Positions 25,101 through 32,220 of a DNA stretch of 64,000 bases are shown one piece after another. The DNA is taken from assembly GCA_002391235.1 (NCBI GenBank), contig DGRX01000018.1, forward strand, positions 103,364 through 167,363, read 5' to 3'. The stretch is from Treponema sp. UBA4377 (GTDB taxonomy: Bacteria > Spirochaetota > Spirochaetia > Treponematales > Treponemataceae). Made by a program: the position numbers and the translations under genes. A model generated the notes under the pieces. That model saw only the letters and a list, made by a program, of their open reading frames with translations. It was not told the origin of the DNA and searched no databases. Numbering within the stretch: position 1 is the first letter of the stretch; every line of letters begins with the position of its first letter.

Positions 25101-25215
25101 GGGGGCGGCCGCCCCCTCGGCTCCAATTCGTCGCGCGCTCCTCATTTGCGCCTACCCCCACTGCGGGGAGCGCCCCCGCAACACCCCCTCACCTTCCCAA
25201 AGAGGAAAAGGCCAG
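25101..25215. repeat. Palindromic interspersed repeat, copy 1
   Basis: About 115 bases matching copy 2 at 30111-30225 in the same orientation: a GCGGCCGCC core, CCTCGGCT-CAATTCGTCGC, CTCCTCATTT, CTACCCCCACT, a G/C hairpin (TGCGGGG 25162-25168 with CCCCGCA 25174-25180), an ACCCC run, then AGGAAAAGGCCAG. A perfect palindrome (arms GGGGGCGG/CCGCCCCC, 25101-25116) marks its left end. The right end overlaps the last codons of the XRE regulator. It resembles a REP-type element; no transposase is nearby. Confidence 0.75.
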
Positions 25216-25530
25216 GATTTTTTGCTTGATTTCGTTGCTGATGATGTTGGCGTCGCGGATTAAAAGGCCGTGAACGATTTGGTCGATTTGGCCAAGCGGA
25301 AAGCCGGCCAGGTCGATGGAACTTTCTTCCATAAAGAAGAAATGCGCGGGAACGCCAAGGACGGCGCAAAAATCTTGGAGCAATTCCGCGCTCACAAAGG
25401 ACGAGCCGCTTTCAAGGGCGCCAATGTGCTTTACGCTTACGCCGGCCTTTTCCGCAAGCTGCTCCTGCGAAAGCGAGCGCTCCTTTCTGTATTTCCGCAA
25501 ATTTGCCCCAAAAATCTTTTTTATGTCCAT
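25189..25530 (-). CDS. XRE-family helix-turn-helix regulator
   Basis: A 113-residue DNA-binding protein. Residues about 7-62 are a Cro/CI helix-turn-helix (LRKYRKERSLSQEQLAEKAG, then VSVKHIGALESGSSF), followed by a short helical tail ending ILAFSSLGR that overlaps the interspersed repeat. The ATG at 25530 lacks a ribosome site, and TATAAT (25538-25543, minus strand) ends seven bases before it, predicting a leaderless mRNA. A perfect 13-base palindrome lies in the promoter spacer, suggesting autoregulation. It marks the left edge of the AT-rich island and is divergent from the orphan gene at 25782. Confidence 0.85.
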   Translation of the reverse strand: MDIKKIFGANLRKYRKERSLSQEQLAEKAGVSVKHIGALESGSSFVSAELLQDFCAVLGVPAHFFFMEESSIDLAGFPLGQIDQIVHGLLIRDANIISNEIKQKILAFSSLGR

Positions 25531-25548
25531 CGCCGCAATTATAAACCC

Positions 25549-25561
25549 AACCTTTAAGGTT
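25549..25561. promoter_or_regulatory. Palindrome in the XRE promoter, candidate operator
   Basis: AACCTT-T-AAGGTT, placed directly upstream of the TATAAT of the XRE gene. Half-site AAGGTT recurs in the two copies of the 17-base repeat nearby. Binding by the XRE protein is inference. Confidence 0.6.
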
Positions 25562-25597
25562 AGAAACCAAACCAAATATCCTATTTTTATGTCTATA

Positions 25598-25614
25598 CCC
25601 TAATAAAAGGTTGT
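25598..25614 (+). repeat. 17-base direct repeat, copy 1
   Basis: CCCTAATAAAAGGTTGT, identical to 26794-26810. The two copies flank the orphan gene at 25782-26774. It contains an AAGGTT half-site and the start of a TTGTGT -35-like box. Confidence 0.8.
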
Positions 25615-25781
25615 GTTTTATTTTGAAAAATAACATATAAAGTGAAGGAAAACTGTTCTTGAACATGTATATTACACCCTTTGCGGTTAATTATTGTTAA
25701 AATAGGACAGCTAAAATTTAACTTGCGCGTGATTTTCTTATTTTAAATCTTGCGCTAGATTTTAATCATATGGAGGCAATA

Positions 25782-26774
25782 ATGATTGACAAACAAACAT
25801 GCAGCGCGATAATTTTAGATATTTTCTTAAAAACAATGGGAAACGGATTTACCAAAATTCTATTTTTAGAAAATGAAAATGACCGAGGCGAAAATACAAA
25901 TAACTTTAAGCAAAAGATTGTCAATATGAAAAAAGGCGATCAAAAAGCCTTTCATTATGTGTATAAAAAAATAGTTGCAGGAACTAGATATTTCTGGGAT
26001 TGGAGTGAAAGCGAATATCTCTGCGAAAGACAGGGGTCTGATAAATATCTTATTTTTGGCGTTGAAATATGGCCGGCGTTTTCAGCAAGCATAAATTTCT
26101 TTCAAAATTTAGATGAAGAACAAATATTTAACTGTCCAAAAGAAAATCTCATTGCTTATATTTTGACAAAAAACTTGGCCAGCAATATACAAAATATGCT
26201 TCGAGAAGATTATTACGCAGATTCTTTTCAAAAAGCCCATAATTCCGCTCTATCAAAAGATAAAAAATTTGAAAATTGGGAAGAACGTTGTTTCAGAAAG
26301 GAATATTACAATTCATTTTCAGACACTTTAAAGCATGCAATAAAAAACAAAACATTTTACAAATGGCCGATTGAAGAATTTAAAAAAATAACAACGGAGG
26401 AAAATTTTGATTCAATTATGCAGATGTATTTTGGAGAAGGATGCTCTAACATTGAAAAAATGAAATACGAACGAGGTGTTCGAAAATGGACTACATTTGA
26501 AAAATTGTTTAAAAACGAGCAAAATAAAAATGATGATGAAATGGCAAAATTAAAAAAACTAATAGAAGAAAAACAATTATTGCCAGACTTCCAAATTTTT
26601 CAGTCAAGAATTTTTGCAGCATATTTTTGGGAAAACTTGCGTTCAACCCTTCCAGACTATATACAAAAAGAAAACGCAAAGAAAATATGGAAAACCTTCT
26701 TTGAATTAATAGAAAAAGGAAAGATTACTGATTTACGAAGAACATTTAAAATCAATTTGCAATTATCGCTATAA
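25782..26774 (+). CDS. Hypothetical protein, AT-rich orphan
   Basis: A 330-residue soluble protein with no signal peptide or membrane segment, rich in Lys, Asn, Phe and Glu, and with many aromatic clusters (YFWDWSESEYL, YFGEGCSNIEK, YFWENLRSTLPDY). I recognise no domain. The start at 25782 is set by GGAGG five bases upstream; the ATG at 25770 overlaps that site. Base composition is much more AT-rich than the flanking core genes, and identical 17-base repeats lie on both sides, so it may have been acquired as a unit. It is divergent from the XRE regulator, a common arrangement for accessory or conflict modules. Function unknown. Confidence 0.75.
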   Translation: MIDKQTCSAIILDIFLKTMGNGFTKILFLENENDRGENTNNFKQKIVNMKKGDQKAFHYVYKKIVAGTRYFWDWSESEYLCERQGSDKYLIFGVEIWPAFSASINFFQNLDEEQIFNCPKENLIAYILTKNLASNIQNMLREDYYADSFQKAHNSALSKDKKFENWEERCFRKEYYNSFSDTLKHAIKNKTFYKWPIEEFKKITTEENFDSIMQMYFGEGCSNIEKMKYERGVRKWTTFEKLFKNEQNKNDDEMAKLKKLIEEKQLLPDFQIFQSRIFAAYFWENLRSTLPDYIQKENAKKIWKTFFELIEKGKITDLRRTFKINLQLSL

Positions 26775-26793
26775 TATCATATTTCTAAATCAC

Positions 26794-26810
26794 CCCTAAT
26801 AAAAGGTTGT
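26794..26810 (+). repeat. 17-base direct repeat, copy 2
   Basis: CCCTAATAAAAGGTTGT, second copy, overlapping the -35 box (TTGTAT) of the promoter for the gene at 26867. Confidence 0.8.
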
Positions 26811-26835
26811 ATTTTTGCTATTTAGGGTGTATAAT
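26807..26835 (+). promoter_or_regulatory. Promoter of the exported-protein genes at 26.9-28.5 kb
   Basis: TTGTAT (26807-26812), 17-base spacer, TATAAT (26830-26835), then GGAGGAA before the ATG at 26867. The -35 box overlaps the second 17-base repeat. Confidence 0.75.
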
Positions 26836-26866
26836 AGGTGATATTACAATTTTTGGAGGAATTTTT

Positions 26867-27358
26867 ATGAAAAAGATTTTTGCTTCTATTTTTTTGGCAA
26901 GCCTTATAGCGCTCTCCATTCATGCTGAAGAAAGATCAGTCAAAGTCTTTCGTGACAATATCACTTCAGCCTTATGGACATCACCATCAGATATGGGTTA
27001 TCGCTTGGTTACCCATTACAAATCTTTCGTAATATTAAAGCTAGACAATTACCTTGTCTTGACTATATTAAAAATAAACAAAGGAAAGCCTTGCGCTATC
27101 AAAGCTGGAGAAATCATATCTCGATTTGATTTAGAAGAAAGCAGAAGAAGCGGACGCGGCGTCCATGTTTTTAGAAAATGCAAAAAAGATGAAATTCAAA
27201 GCCTTAACAACATTTACACAATCAACTTTAATGAAAACAAAGAATTCAGAACAAATGAAATCGCCAGATATGAAGTCATAATTACATACGACACAGACAA
27301 GGGAGAAGTTTTGTCCTTTGATCAGCTTGGAGATTACACGCTTAGTCTGGAGGAATAA
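26867..27358 (+). CDS. Exported hypothetical protein, 163 residues
   Basis: Signal peptide MKKIFASIFLASLIALSIHA with cleavage near residue 20, then a beta-rich periplasmic domain of about 140 residues with no cysteine cluster; it contains RSGRGVHVFRKCKKDE and ends IITYDTDKGEVLSFDQLGDY. No family recognised. TTTGGAGGAA precedes the ATG. It is three bases upstream of the next exported repeat protein, so the two are co-transcribed from the promoter at 26807. Function unknown. Confidence 0.75.
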   Translation: MKKIFASIFLASLIALSIHAEERSVKVFRDNITSALWTSPSDMGYRLVTHYKSFVILKLDNYLVLTILKINKGKPCAIKAGEIISRFDLEESRRSGRGVHVFRKCKKDEIQSLNNIYTINFNENKEFRTNEIARYEVIITYDTDKGEVLSFDQLGDYTLSLEE

Positions 27359-27361
27359 AAC

Positions 27362-28498
27362 ATGAAGTCAAGGACAATAATCGCGCTGGCGGCGGCGTTG
27401 ACGCTGCAAATCTCCTGCCTTTTTGCGGAACCAAACTATATTGAAATCAACTCAATCTCTGACGCGACATGCATAGGCATAAAATCCTTGGAAGATTATG
27501 AGAATCTCATAAACCAAAATAACGTTGCCGCCGTATTTTTGTTGTCTGCCGGCGGTCGAACCGACGACCTTGCTTATTCAACTTTCTATAACTATAAAGC
27601 ACAAGGATACGACAGGAACACTAGCGCAAAAGTCGCCAGCTACATCGCATACATAAACATCGGAAACACTTATTTTTCATTTAATCTAGGAAACTACAAA
27701 AAAATTTCAGACTGCAAGGAAGGAAAAATACTCGGCTTTGAAAACGGAGCGGAATATTACGAAGCCAAAACTTTAAAGCTTCCAAACGCGGAATTATACA
27801 ACTACTACAAGAAAAACACTTTCGCATCTTCCGAAGACTGCGTTGACGCAAACGAAAAAGGCTTTCAAACATCCTATGAATATTACAATGCGAAAGAAAA
27901 GGGTTATGAAAACTACAGTGAATACAAAGAGTATCTTGTTTGGAGCGGAAAAGGATATAAATCCAAAGAGGACATGCAAAACTCGATAAAAAAAGATTAC
28001 CCAAGTTCCACAGATTATTACGACGGGCAAGCCAATGGATTTGAAAATTACGCCGACTACAAAACAGCGAAAGACTTGACTTTGTCCACAAGCGACGACC
28101 TTAAAACCTACAACGCTGTCACCAAGGAATTGGACGTAATCGCAAAAAACAACGAAAAATTTTCCAGAAATCAAAGCGCCTTTTATTTTTTTATAAAAAG
28201 GCTTGAAAAGGGAAATTACTCACCAAGAGTATTGGCCGCGGCGCTTAAAGACATTTATTATCAGAGCGACGAAGCGCTCCGTAAAACAGTTGAGTTTTTT
28301 ATCGACAACAACCATGAATTGACAGTAAAACGACATCAAAAAGCGGAAAACCGCTACCAACGTTATGAACAAAGCCCATCGCCAATCACAGGCGACGAAC
28401 TCTTTTCAGAAAGCGAGCTCAAGGCCTTTATTGAAAATGCAAATCTAAAAGAATTAGGCAGCTTTAACAAAGAAAAAGAAATCTTTACTAAAAAATAA
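27362..28498 (+). CDS. Exported protein with GF/GY-NY-EY tandem repeats
   Basis: A 378-residue exported protein (signal to about residue 22). Residues about 110-260 hold degenerate repeats of roughly 20-25 residues with the pattern G-[FY]-E-N-Y-x-[ED]-Y-x-x-A-K (GFENGAEYYEAK, GFQTSYEYYNAK, GYENYSEYKEYL, GFENYADYKTAK), spaced by segments starting SSEDC or SKEDM. Such repeats are common in large treponemal envelope proteins and probably bind other proteins or polysaccharide, which is inference. The C-terminal third is helical and charged. It lies between the 163-residue exported protein and the transglutaminase-like lipoprotein. Confidence 0.75.
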   Translation: MKSRTIIALAAALTLQISCLFAEPNYIEINSISDATCIGIKSLEDYENLINQNNVAAVFLLSAGGRTDDLAYSTFYNYKAQGYDRNTSAKVASYIAYINIGNTYFSFNLGNYKKISDCKEGKILGFENGAEYYEAKTLKLPNAELYNYYKKNTFASSEDCVDANEKGFQTSYEYYNAKEKGYENYSEYKEYLVWSGKGYKSKEDMQNSIKKDYPSSTDYYDGQANGFENYADYKTAKDLTLSTSDDLKTYNAVTKELDVIAKNNEKFSRNQSAFYFFIKRLEKGNYSPRVLAAALKDIYYQSDEALRKTVEFFIDNNHELTVKRHQKAENRYQRYEQSPSPITGDELFSESELKAFIENANLKELGSFNKEKEIFTKK

Positions 28499-28504
28499 CC
28501 CATC

Positions 28505-28598
28505 ACACGGAGGCAAACAATGAAAACAAAATCAATCTTTGCAATCACAATCGCGGCGGCATTGACGCTAACAAGCTGCGAGACTATGGACAATCTGG
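28505..28598 (+). repeat. Signal-peptide cassette, copy 1
   Basis: Ribosome site, start, signal peptide, lipobox and about seven following codons, nearly identical to 32124-32220. The copies differ by three bases inserted in the Ala run and a few substitutions. Downstream sequence is unrelated. Confidence 0.85.
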
Positions 28599-29884
28599 CT
28601 TCTAAGCTTGACAACATAAGCCAAAAAGCAGGTCCAAAATACACGCTCCCTGCTTCATATGACGAGGCGTATTCCTACAGAACAAACTCCGCATACAAAG
28701 AAATCATCACTCTAACACGAAGCAAAACGCTTGAATCCTTGCGCGTTTCAAATCCGTCAAAATATGTTCAAGAAGCATGCGCGAAAATTTCGGAATTAGC
28801 CAAAAACGATTTTGAAAAAGCAAAAATGGCGCATGACTTTGTAGCCGTCCTAATTTCGTATGACGCAAAAAATTTTTGGGCAGGGACAATTCCACCCCAA
28901 GACTTTGCCAACGTTCTAAAAACAAAGCTAGCTGTCTGCGAAGGATACGCCAACACACTCAAAAAATTTTTGGACACATTGAAAATTTCTTGCGAAATCG
29001 TCCACGGTTACGCTCGTGGAGTAGGAACATCGCCAGCGTCGCAAGAAAATCCAAAAGCCTCAAACCACGCTTGGAACATCGTAAAAATAAACGATGAACA
29101 TTATTTAGTTGACTGCACTTGGGACTCTGGCCATATGGAAGGGCGCGTTTCAAAACAGGCTTACAACACCGATTGGCTTTTTGTAAAACCGGAACATTTT
29201 ATTTACAGCCACTACCCTGACTCTGCAAAAAAACAGCTTCTTGATTCTCCGCTTTCCGCAGAGGAGTTCACGTCGCTCCCCGACTTTCGACCAATATTCT
29301 TTGACATAACAAACGGAGCAAGCGTTCCAAATAAGATACAAGATTGCAACGGTATTTACAGTTGGGAACTTGAGGCAAAAGACGGCTATAACCTTTCTTT
29401 TGCAATAGCCAGTCTTTCTACAATGCGTGAATTGCAAGACCGAATTCTAACAAAAACCATCGATGGAAAAACATCCGTGACTTTTTCGCTTCCTGAAGCA
29501 GGAGATTATGAAGTTCAAGTTTTTTATTGGAAGCAAGGAGCGAAATCTGGCGCAGGTTGCGGAAGTTTTGTTTTAAGGACCAACGAAGGAAGCGACATTC
29601 TTTATCCGACAATTTTTCCAAACAGCGGAAAGAACGCCTACATAGTCGAGCCGCTTGAAATGCCACTCAAAAAAGGCGAGACGCAAAAATTCTCAGTTCA
29701 TGTGGAAAACAAAAAATTCGTCGCCGTCATTTTCGGCCGTGATTTCATACAACTTGAAGGCGACGAAAACGGAAACTTTACAGGCGAAATTGAGATTCCG
29801 CAAAACATAAAGGACCTGTCAATCGCCATTTCCAATTCCGAAAACCGCGGCTACGAAGGTCTTGCAAGATACAAAGTGGAATAA
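28520..29884 (+). CDS. Lipoprotein with transglutaminase-like domain
   Basis: A 454-residue lipoprotein (LTLTSC, Cys20). Residues about 85-220 are a transglutaminase-like cysteine-protease fold of the Cyk3/kyphoscoliosis-peptidase type: Cys140 in AVCEGYANTLKKFLD, His183 in NHAWNIVK and Asp198 in LVDCTWDSG form the expected triad. The C-terminal half is beta-rich, likely two Ig-like modules. Bacterial relatives are thought to act as surface peptidases or crosslinkers; the substrate is unknown. The first 80 or so bases of the gene and its ribosome site are nearly identical to those of the CAP lipoprotein gene at 32139. Confidence 0.88.
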   Translation: MKTKSIFAITIAAALTLTSCETMDNLASKLDNISQKAGPKYTLPASYDEAYSYRTNSAYKEIITLTRSKTLESLRVSNPSKYVQEACAKISELAKNDFEKAKMAHDFVAVLISYDAKNFWAGTIPPQDFANVLKTKLAVCEGYANTLKKFLDTLKISCEIVHGYARGVGTSPASQENPKASNHAWNIVKINDEHYLVDCTWDSGHMEGRVSKQAYNTDWLFVKPEHFIYSHYPDSAKKQLLDSPLSAEEFTSLPDFRPIFFDITNGASVPNKIQDCNGIYSWELEAKDGYNLSFAIASLSTMRELQDRILTKTIDGKTSVTFSLPEAGDYEVQVFYWKQGAKSGAGCGSFVLRTNEGSDILYPTIFPNSGKNAYIVEPLEMPLKKGETQKFSVHVENKKFVAVIFGRDFIQLEGDENGNFTGEIEIPQNIKDLSIAISNSENRGYEGLARYKVE

Positions 29885-29917
29885 GATTTTTACACCATTT
29901 AGCAATAATACGAAATC

Positions 29918-30110
29918 TTAAAAACCTGAGGCATTGTCAAACCCGCCCGTTTGGGAAAATTCCAAAATCAAATGTTTTTCGGAATCGACCAACTCTTTGA
30001 GGTAATTCAATTCTTCTTCCGTGTAGCCGTAAATGTCAGTCCACTCTTGCTTGGGGAGCCAACAAGCGGCGCGCTTAAAGCATAATTTTTCGTCAGGGGT
30101 TTCGATGGAA
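29918..30110 (-). pseudogene. Remnant of an unidentified gene (3' end only)
   Basis: An open stretch of about 63 codons on the minus strand without an ATG, cut at its 5' end by the interspersed repeat. It reads like a real protein tail: IETPDEKLCFKRAACW, PKQEWTDIYGYTEEELNYL, then DSEKHLILEFSQTGGFD and a stop. A TGA lies in frame a few codons upstream within the repeat. I do not recognise the family. Best explained as the surviving 3' end of a gene interrupted by the repeat or a deletion. Confidence 0.55.
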
Positions 30111-30225
30111 ACTTTAATGCGGCCGCCGCCACCTCGGCTTCAATTCGTCGCCCTCTCATCGGGCCGCTCCTCATTTCCGTCTACCCCCACTCCTAGGGGC
30201 TCCGCCCCTAAAACCCCGAGGAAAA
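30111..30225. repeat. Palindromic interspersed repeat, copy 2
   Basis: Second copy of the element at 25101-25215, same orientation. Its hairpin (TAGGGGC 30186-30192 with GCCCCTA 30196-30202) differs in sequence from copy 1 but keeps pairing. Past the hairpin it carries AGGAAAAGGCCAG, which on the minus strand can encode ILAFSS as at the end of the XRE gene. It separates the gene remnant from the Sel1 gene promoter. Confidence 0.75.
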
Positions 30226-30252
30226 GGCCAGAATCGCAGATTGGAATTAAGA

Positions 30253-30281
30253 TTGTTTTTTAGACTTTTTGGGTATATAAT
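30253..30281 (+). promoter_or_regulatory. Promoter of the Sel1-repeat gene
   Basis: TTGTTT (30253-30258), 17-base spacer, TATAAT (30276-30281), followed by GGAGG at 30301. Confidence 0.7.
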
Positions 30282-30312
30282 GGTTATGATTGCATTACCC
30301 GGAGGAATGACT

Positions 30313-31374
30313 ATGAAAAAATTTTCAATACTTGTTGCAATCATGTTTTTTGCAGGGATAGGATTTTGCGAAATCGACCCAAAACTATATGAAAAAATGT
30401 CTGACGAATATTGCATCGCAGATGTAGAAAATTGCCTGATTTGGGGCTTAAAAGATCAAGCCGCAGAAATATTGGAAATCGTGGCGAAAAGAGGGAATCC
30501 AGACGCTATTAGGCTTTTAGAAACATACTACGCCGATTATAGAATGGATTTCCAAGATGAGATAATTACTGATAAACATAGTATCGACGACGCTGTGAAT
30601 TGTTTTATTTGGGGATTAAATGACAAAGCCGCGGAAATACTAGAATTATTGGCAAAACGAGAAAACGTTCATGCCATGAGGCTTCTAGGAATTTATTATA
30701 TCGAATACATATCGGATTCAAAAACAGAACAAGATTTAAAACAAAAAGAGGGATTTCATTGGTTAAGCAAAGCTGCTGAGAAAGGAGATCCTGTAGCAAT
30801 GAGTCAACTTGGGTATTGCTATTTATTTGGCTTGCAAACCGATATCGACACAAAAAAGGGATTCGAACTATATAAAAAGGCGGCAAATCTTGGATATAAT
30901 TCAGCAGAAGAATATCTTTTGCTGAATTATATGAATATAGTTAACGACGGAACAGAAGAAATTACAAATGACATCTTCCAATTAATACAAAAAAAAGCGG
31001 ACGAAGGAAACCTAAAAGCTTTGACTACTCTAGGCTATATGTACTATTTAGGCAGAGGTGTTCAGGAAGACAAAAAAAAAGCTGTAAACATATACAAAAA
31101 ATTGGTGGAGCAAAAATATTCATTTGGATATACGAATCTCGCCGTTTGTTATATTAAAGGAGATGGCGTTGAAAAGAATTACAAAAAAGCAGAAAGTCTT
31201 TTAAAACAAGTGACAGAAGGAAAAATAAGCGATCCCCCTTACTATATGTCAAACGACATAGGACATGCATTTTATCTTCTTCAACTTTTATATTCCGACA
31301 ATCAATATGGTATGTTAGACTCTGAACAAGCAAGATACTGTTCTGAAATGGCTAAAAGACACGGTTGGTATTGA
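30313..31374 (+). CDS. Exported Sel1-repeat protein
   Basis: A 353-residue protein with a signal peptide (MKKFSILVAIMFFAGIGFC, possibly ending at the Cys). The first third contains a duplicated unit of about 35 residues (ENCLIWGLKDQAAEIL and VNCFIWGLNDKAAEIL). From about residue 135 there are Sel1/TPR-like repeats: WLSKAAEKGDPVAMSQLGYC, KKAANLGYNSAEEYL, DEGNLKALTTLGYMYYLGRG and FGYTNLAVCYIKGDGVEKN. These repeats act as protein-interaction scaffolds in other bacteria. I prefer the ATG at 30313, seven bases after GGAGG; 30307 is also in frame. The gene is AT-rich like its neighbours. Its partner is unknown. Confidence 0.82.
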   Translation: MKKFSILVAIMFFAGIGFCEIDPKLYEKMSDEYCIADVENCLIWGLKDQAAEILEIVAKRGNPDAIRLLETYYADYRMDFQDEIITDKHSIDDAVNCFIWGLNDKAAEILELLAKRENVHAMRLLGIYYIEYISDSKTEQDLKQKEGFHWLSKAAEKGDPVAMSQLGYCYLFGLQTDIDTKKGFELYKKAANLGYNSAEEYLLLNYMNIVNDGTEEITNDIFQLIQKKADEGNLKALTTLGYMYYLGRGVQEDKKKAVNIYKKLVEQKYSFGYTNLAVCYIKGDGVEKNYKKAESLLKQVTEGKISDPPYYMSNDIGHAFYLLQLLYSDNQYGMLDSEQARYCSEMAKRHGWY

Positions 31375-31414
31375 TTATTAATATTTCATTGAATCAAAAC
31401 TTAAGGAGGCAAAA

Positions 31415-32038
31415 ATGAAAATTTATGTTTATGTTGACTACGAAAATATGAATAATGCAAAATCTTTCCCAAAAATTGACGGAAAATATTTTTTCTTTAT
31501 AGGCGCAAACCAAACAAAAATACCTGCTACGCTAGCCATGGCAAGCAATGAAAGCAATGTAGAGTTTATACAAGTAGAAGGTACGGGAAAAAATGCTTTA
31601 GACTTCTACATCGCGTACTATTTAGCAAAAAACGATTCTGAAAAAGATGTTGTTCATTGCATATGGTCAAAGGACAAAGGATTTGATCCTTTGATTAATT
31701 TTATAAATAAAACTAAGAAGTCAAAAATTGCTAAAAGAATTGTAAACATAAACGAAGTACAGAAAAAAACAGCAGAAGTAAAATCAAATAAAAAACAACA
31801 AAAAACAAAATTGAATGAAAACATTCAAGATAAAACCAAGAAAACCATAGATAAGTTAAAAACTATTGCGGCATCAAAAAGACCAAAAAGCGAAAAGGCT
31901 TTAAAAGCTTACATTCAAACATTTTCAGCAAAAGATAAATGGACAATTGTTGACATAGATAACATCATGAACGAATTACACAAAAAGGGAATAATAAAAA
32001 AAGAGAAAAACAATAAAATCACATATTCACTATATTAA
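31415..32038 (+). CDS. PIN/NYN-like nuclease-domain protein with C-terminal winged helix
   Basis: A 207-residue cytoplasmic protein. Residues 1-115 match the PIN-like pattern: VDYENM (Asp8), GKNALDFYIAYYL (Asp63), SKDKGFDPLINF (Asp87, Asp91), giving the acidic cluster expected for a metal-dependent nuclease. Residues about 117-150 are a Lys/Gln-rich linker, and about 152-207 look like a winged helix (WTIVDIDNIMNELHKKGIIK). This family is usually annotated only as PIN domain-containing. AAGGAGGC precedes the ATG. Cleavage of RNA is inferred from the fold. No antitoxin-like gene overlaps it. Confidence 0.75.
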   Translation: MKIYVYVDYENMNNAKSFPKIDGKYFFFIGANQTKIPATLAMASNESNVEFIQVEGTGKNALDFYIAYYLAKNDSEKDVVHCIWSKDKGFDPLINFINKTKKSKIAKRIVNINEVQKKTAEVKSNKKQQKTKLNENIQDKTKKTIDKLKTIAASKRPKSEKALKAYIQTFSAKDKWTIVDIDNIMNELHKKGIIKKEKNNKITYSLY

Positions 32039-32070
32039 AGGAAGCTCAAAGACGAGCGAACGAACTAGCT

Positions 32071-32106
32071 ATGGATTGGGGCGACGACGACGATGACTGG
32101 GAATAA
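32071..32106 (+). other. Asp-rich mini-ORF, possible C-terminal gene remnant
   Basis: ATG GAT TGG... encodes MDWGDDDDDWE followed by a stop. The frame stays open upstream to 32017 and reads KEAQRRANELA before it, so it looks more like the tail of a lost gene than an independent peptide. No ribosome site is present. Confidence 0.25.
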
Positions 32107-32123
32107 TATAGTTTAGTAAAAAA

Positions 32124-32220
32124 ACACGGAGGCAAACAATGAAAACAAAATCAATCTTTGCAATCACAATCGCGGCAGCCGCATTGACGCTAACAGGCTG
32201 CGAGACTATGGACAGCATAG
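32124..32220 (+). repeat. Signal-peptide cassette, copy 2
   Basis: Second copy of the ribosome site, signal peptide and lipobox segment described at 28505-28598, here fused to a CAP domain. Confidence 0.85.

Noticed and set aside
29882..29920. Hairpin TAAGATTT/AAATCTTA after the transglutaminase-like gene as a terminator
   Set aside because: The stem is only eight A/T-rich pairs with a 23-base loop and no T-run, so it cannot be supported.
31415..32106. Classical toxin-antitoxin pair with the PIN protein as toxin
   Set aside because: No intact small gene overlaps it; the Asp-rich frame lacks a ribosome site and the PIN protein is larger than VapC, with an extra winged-helix tail.
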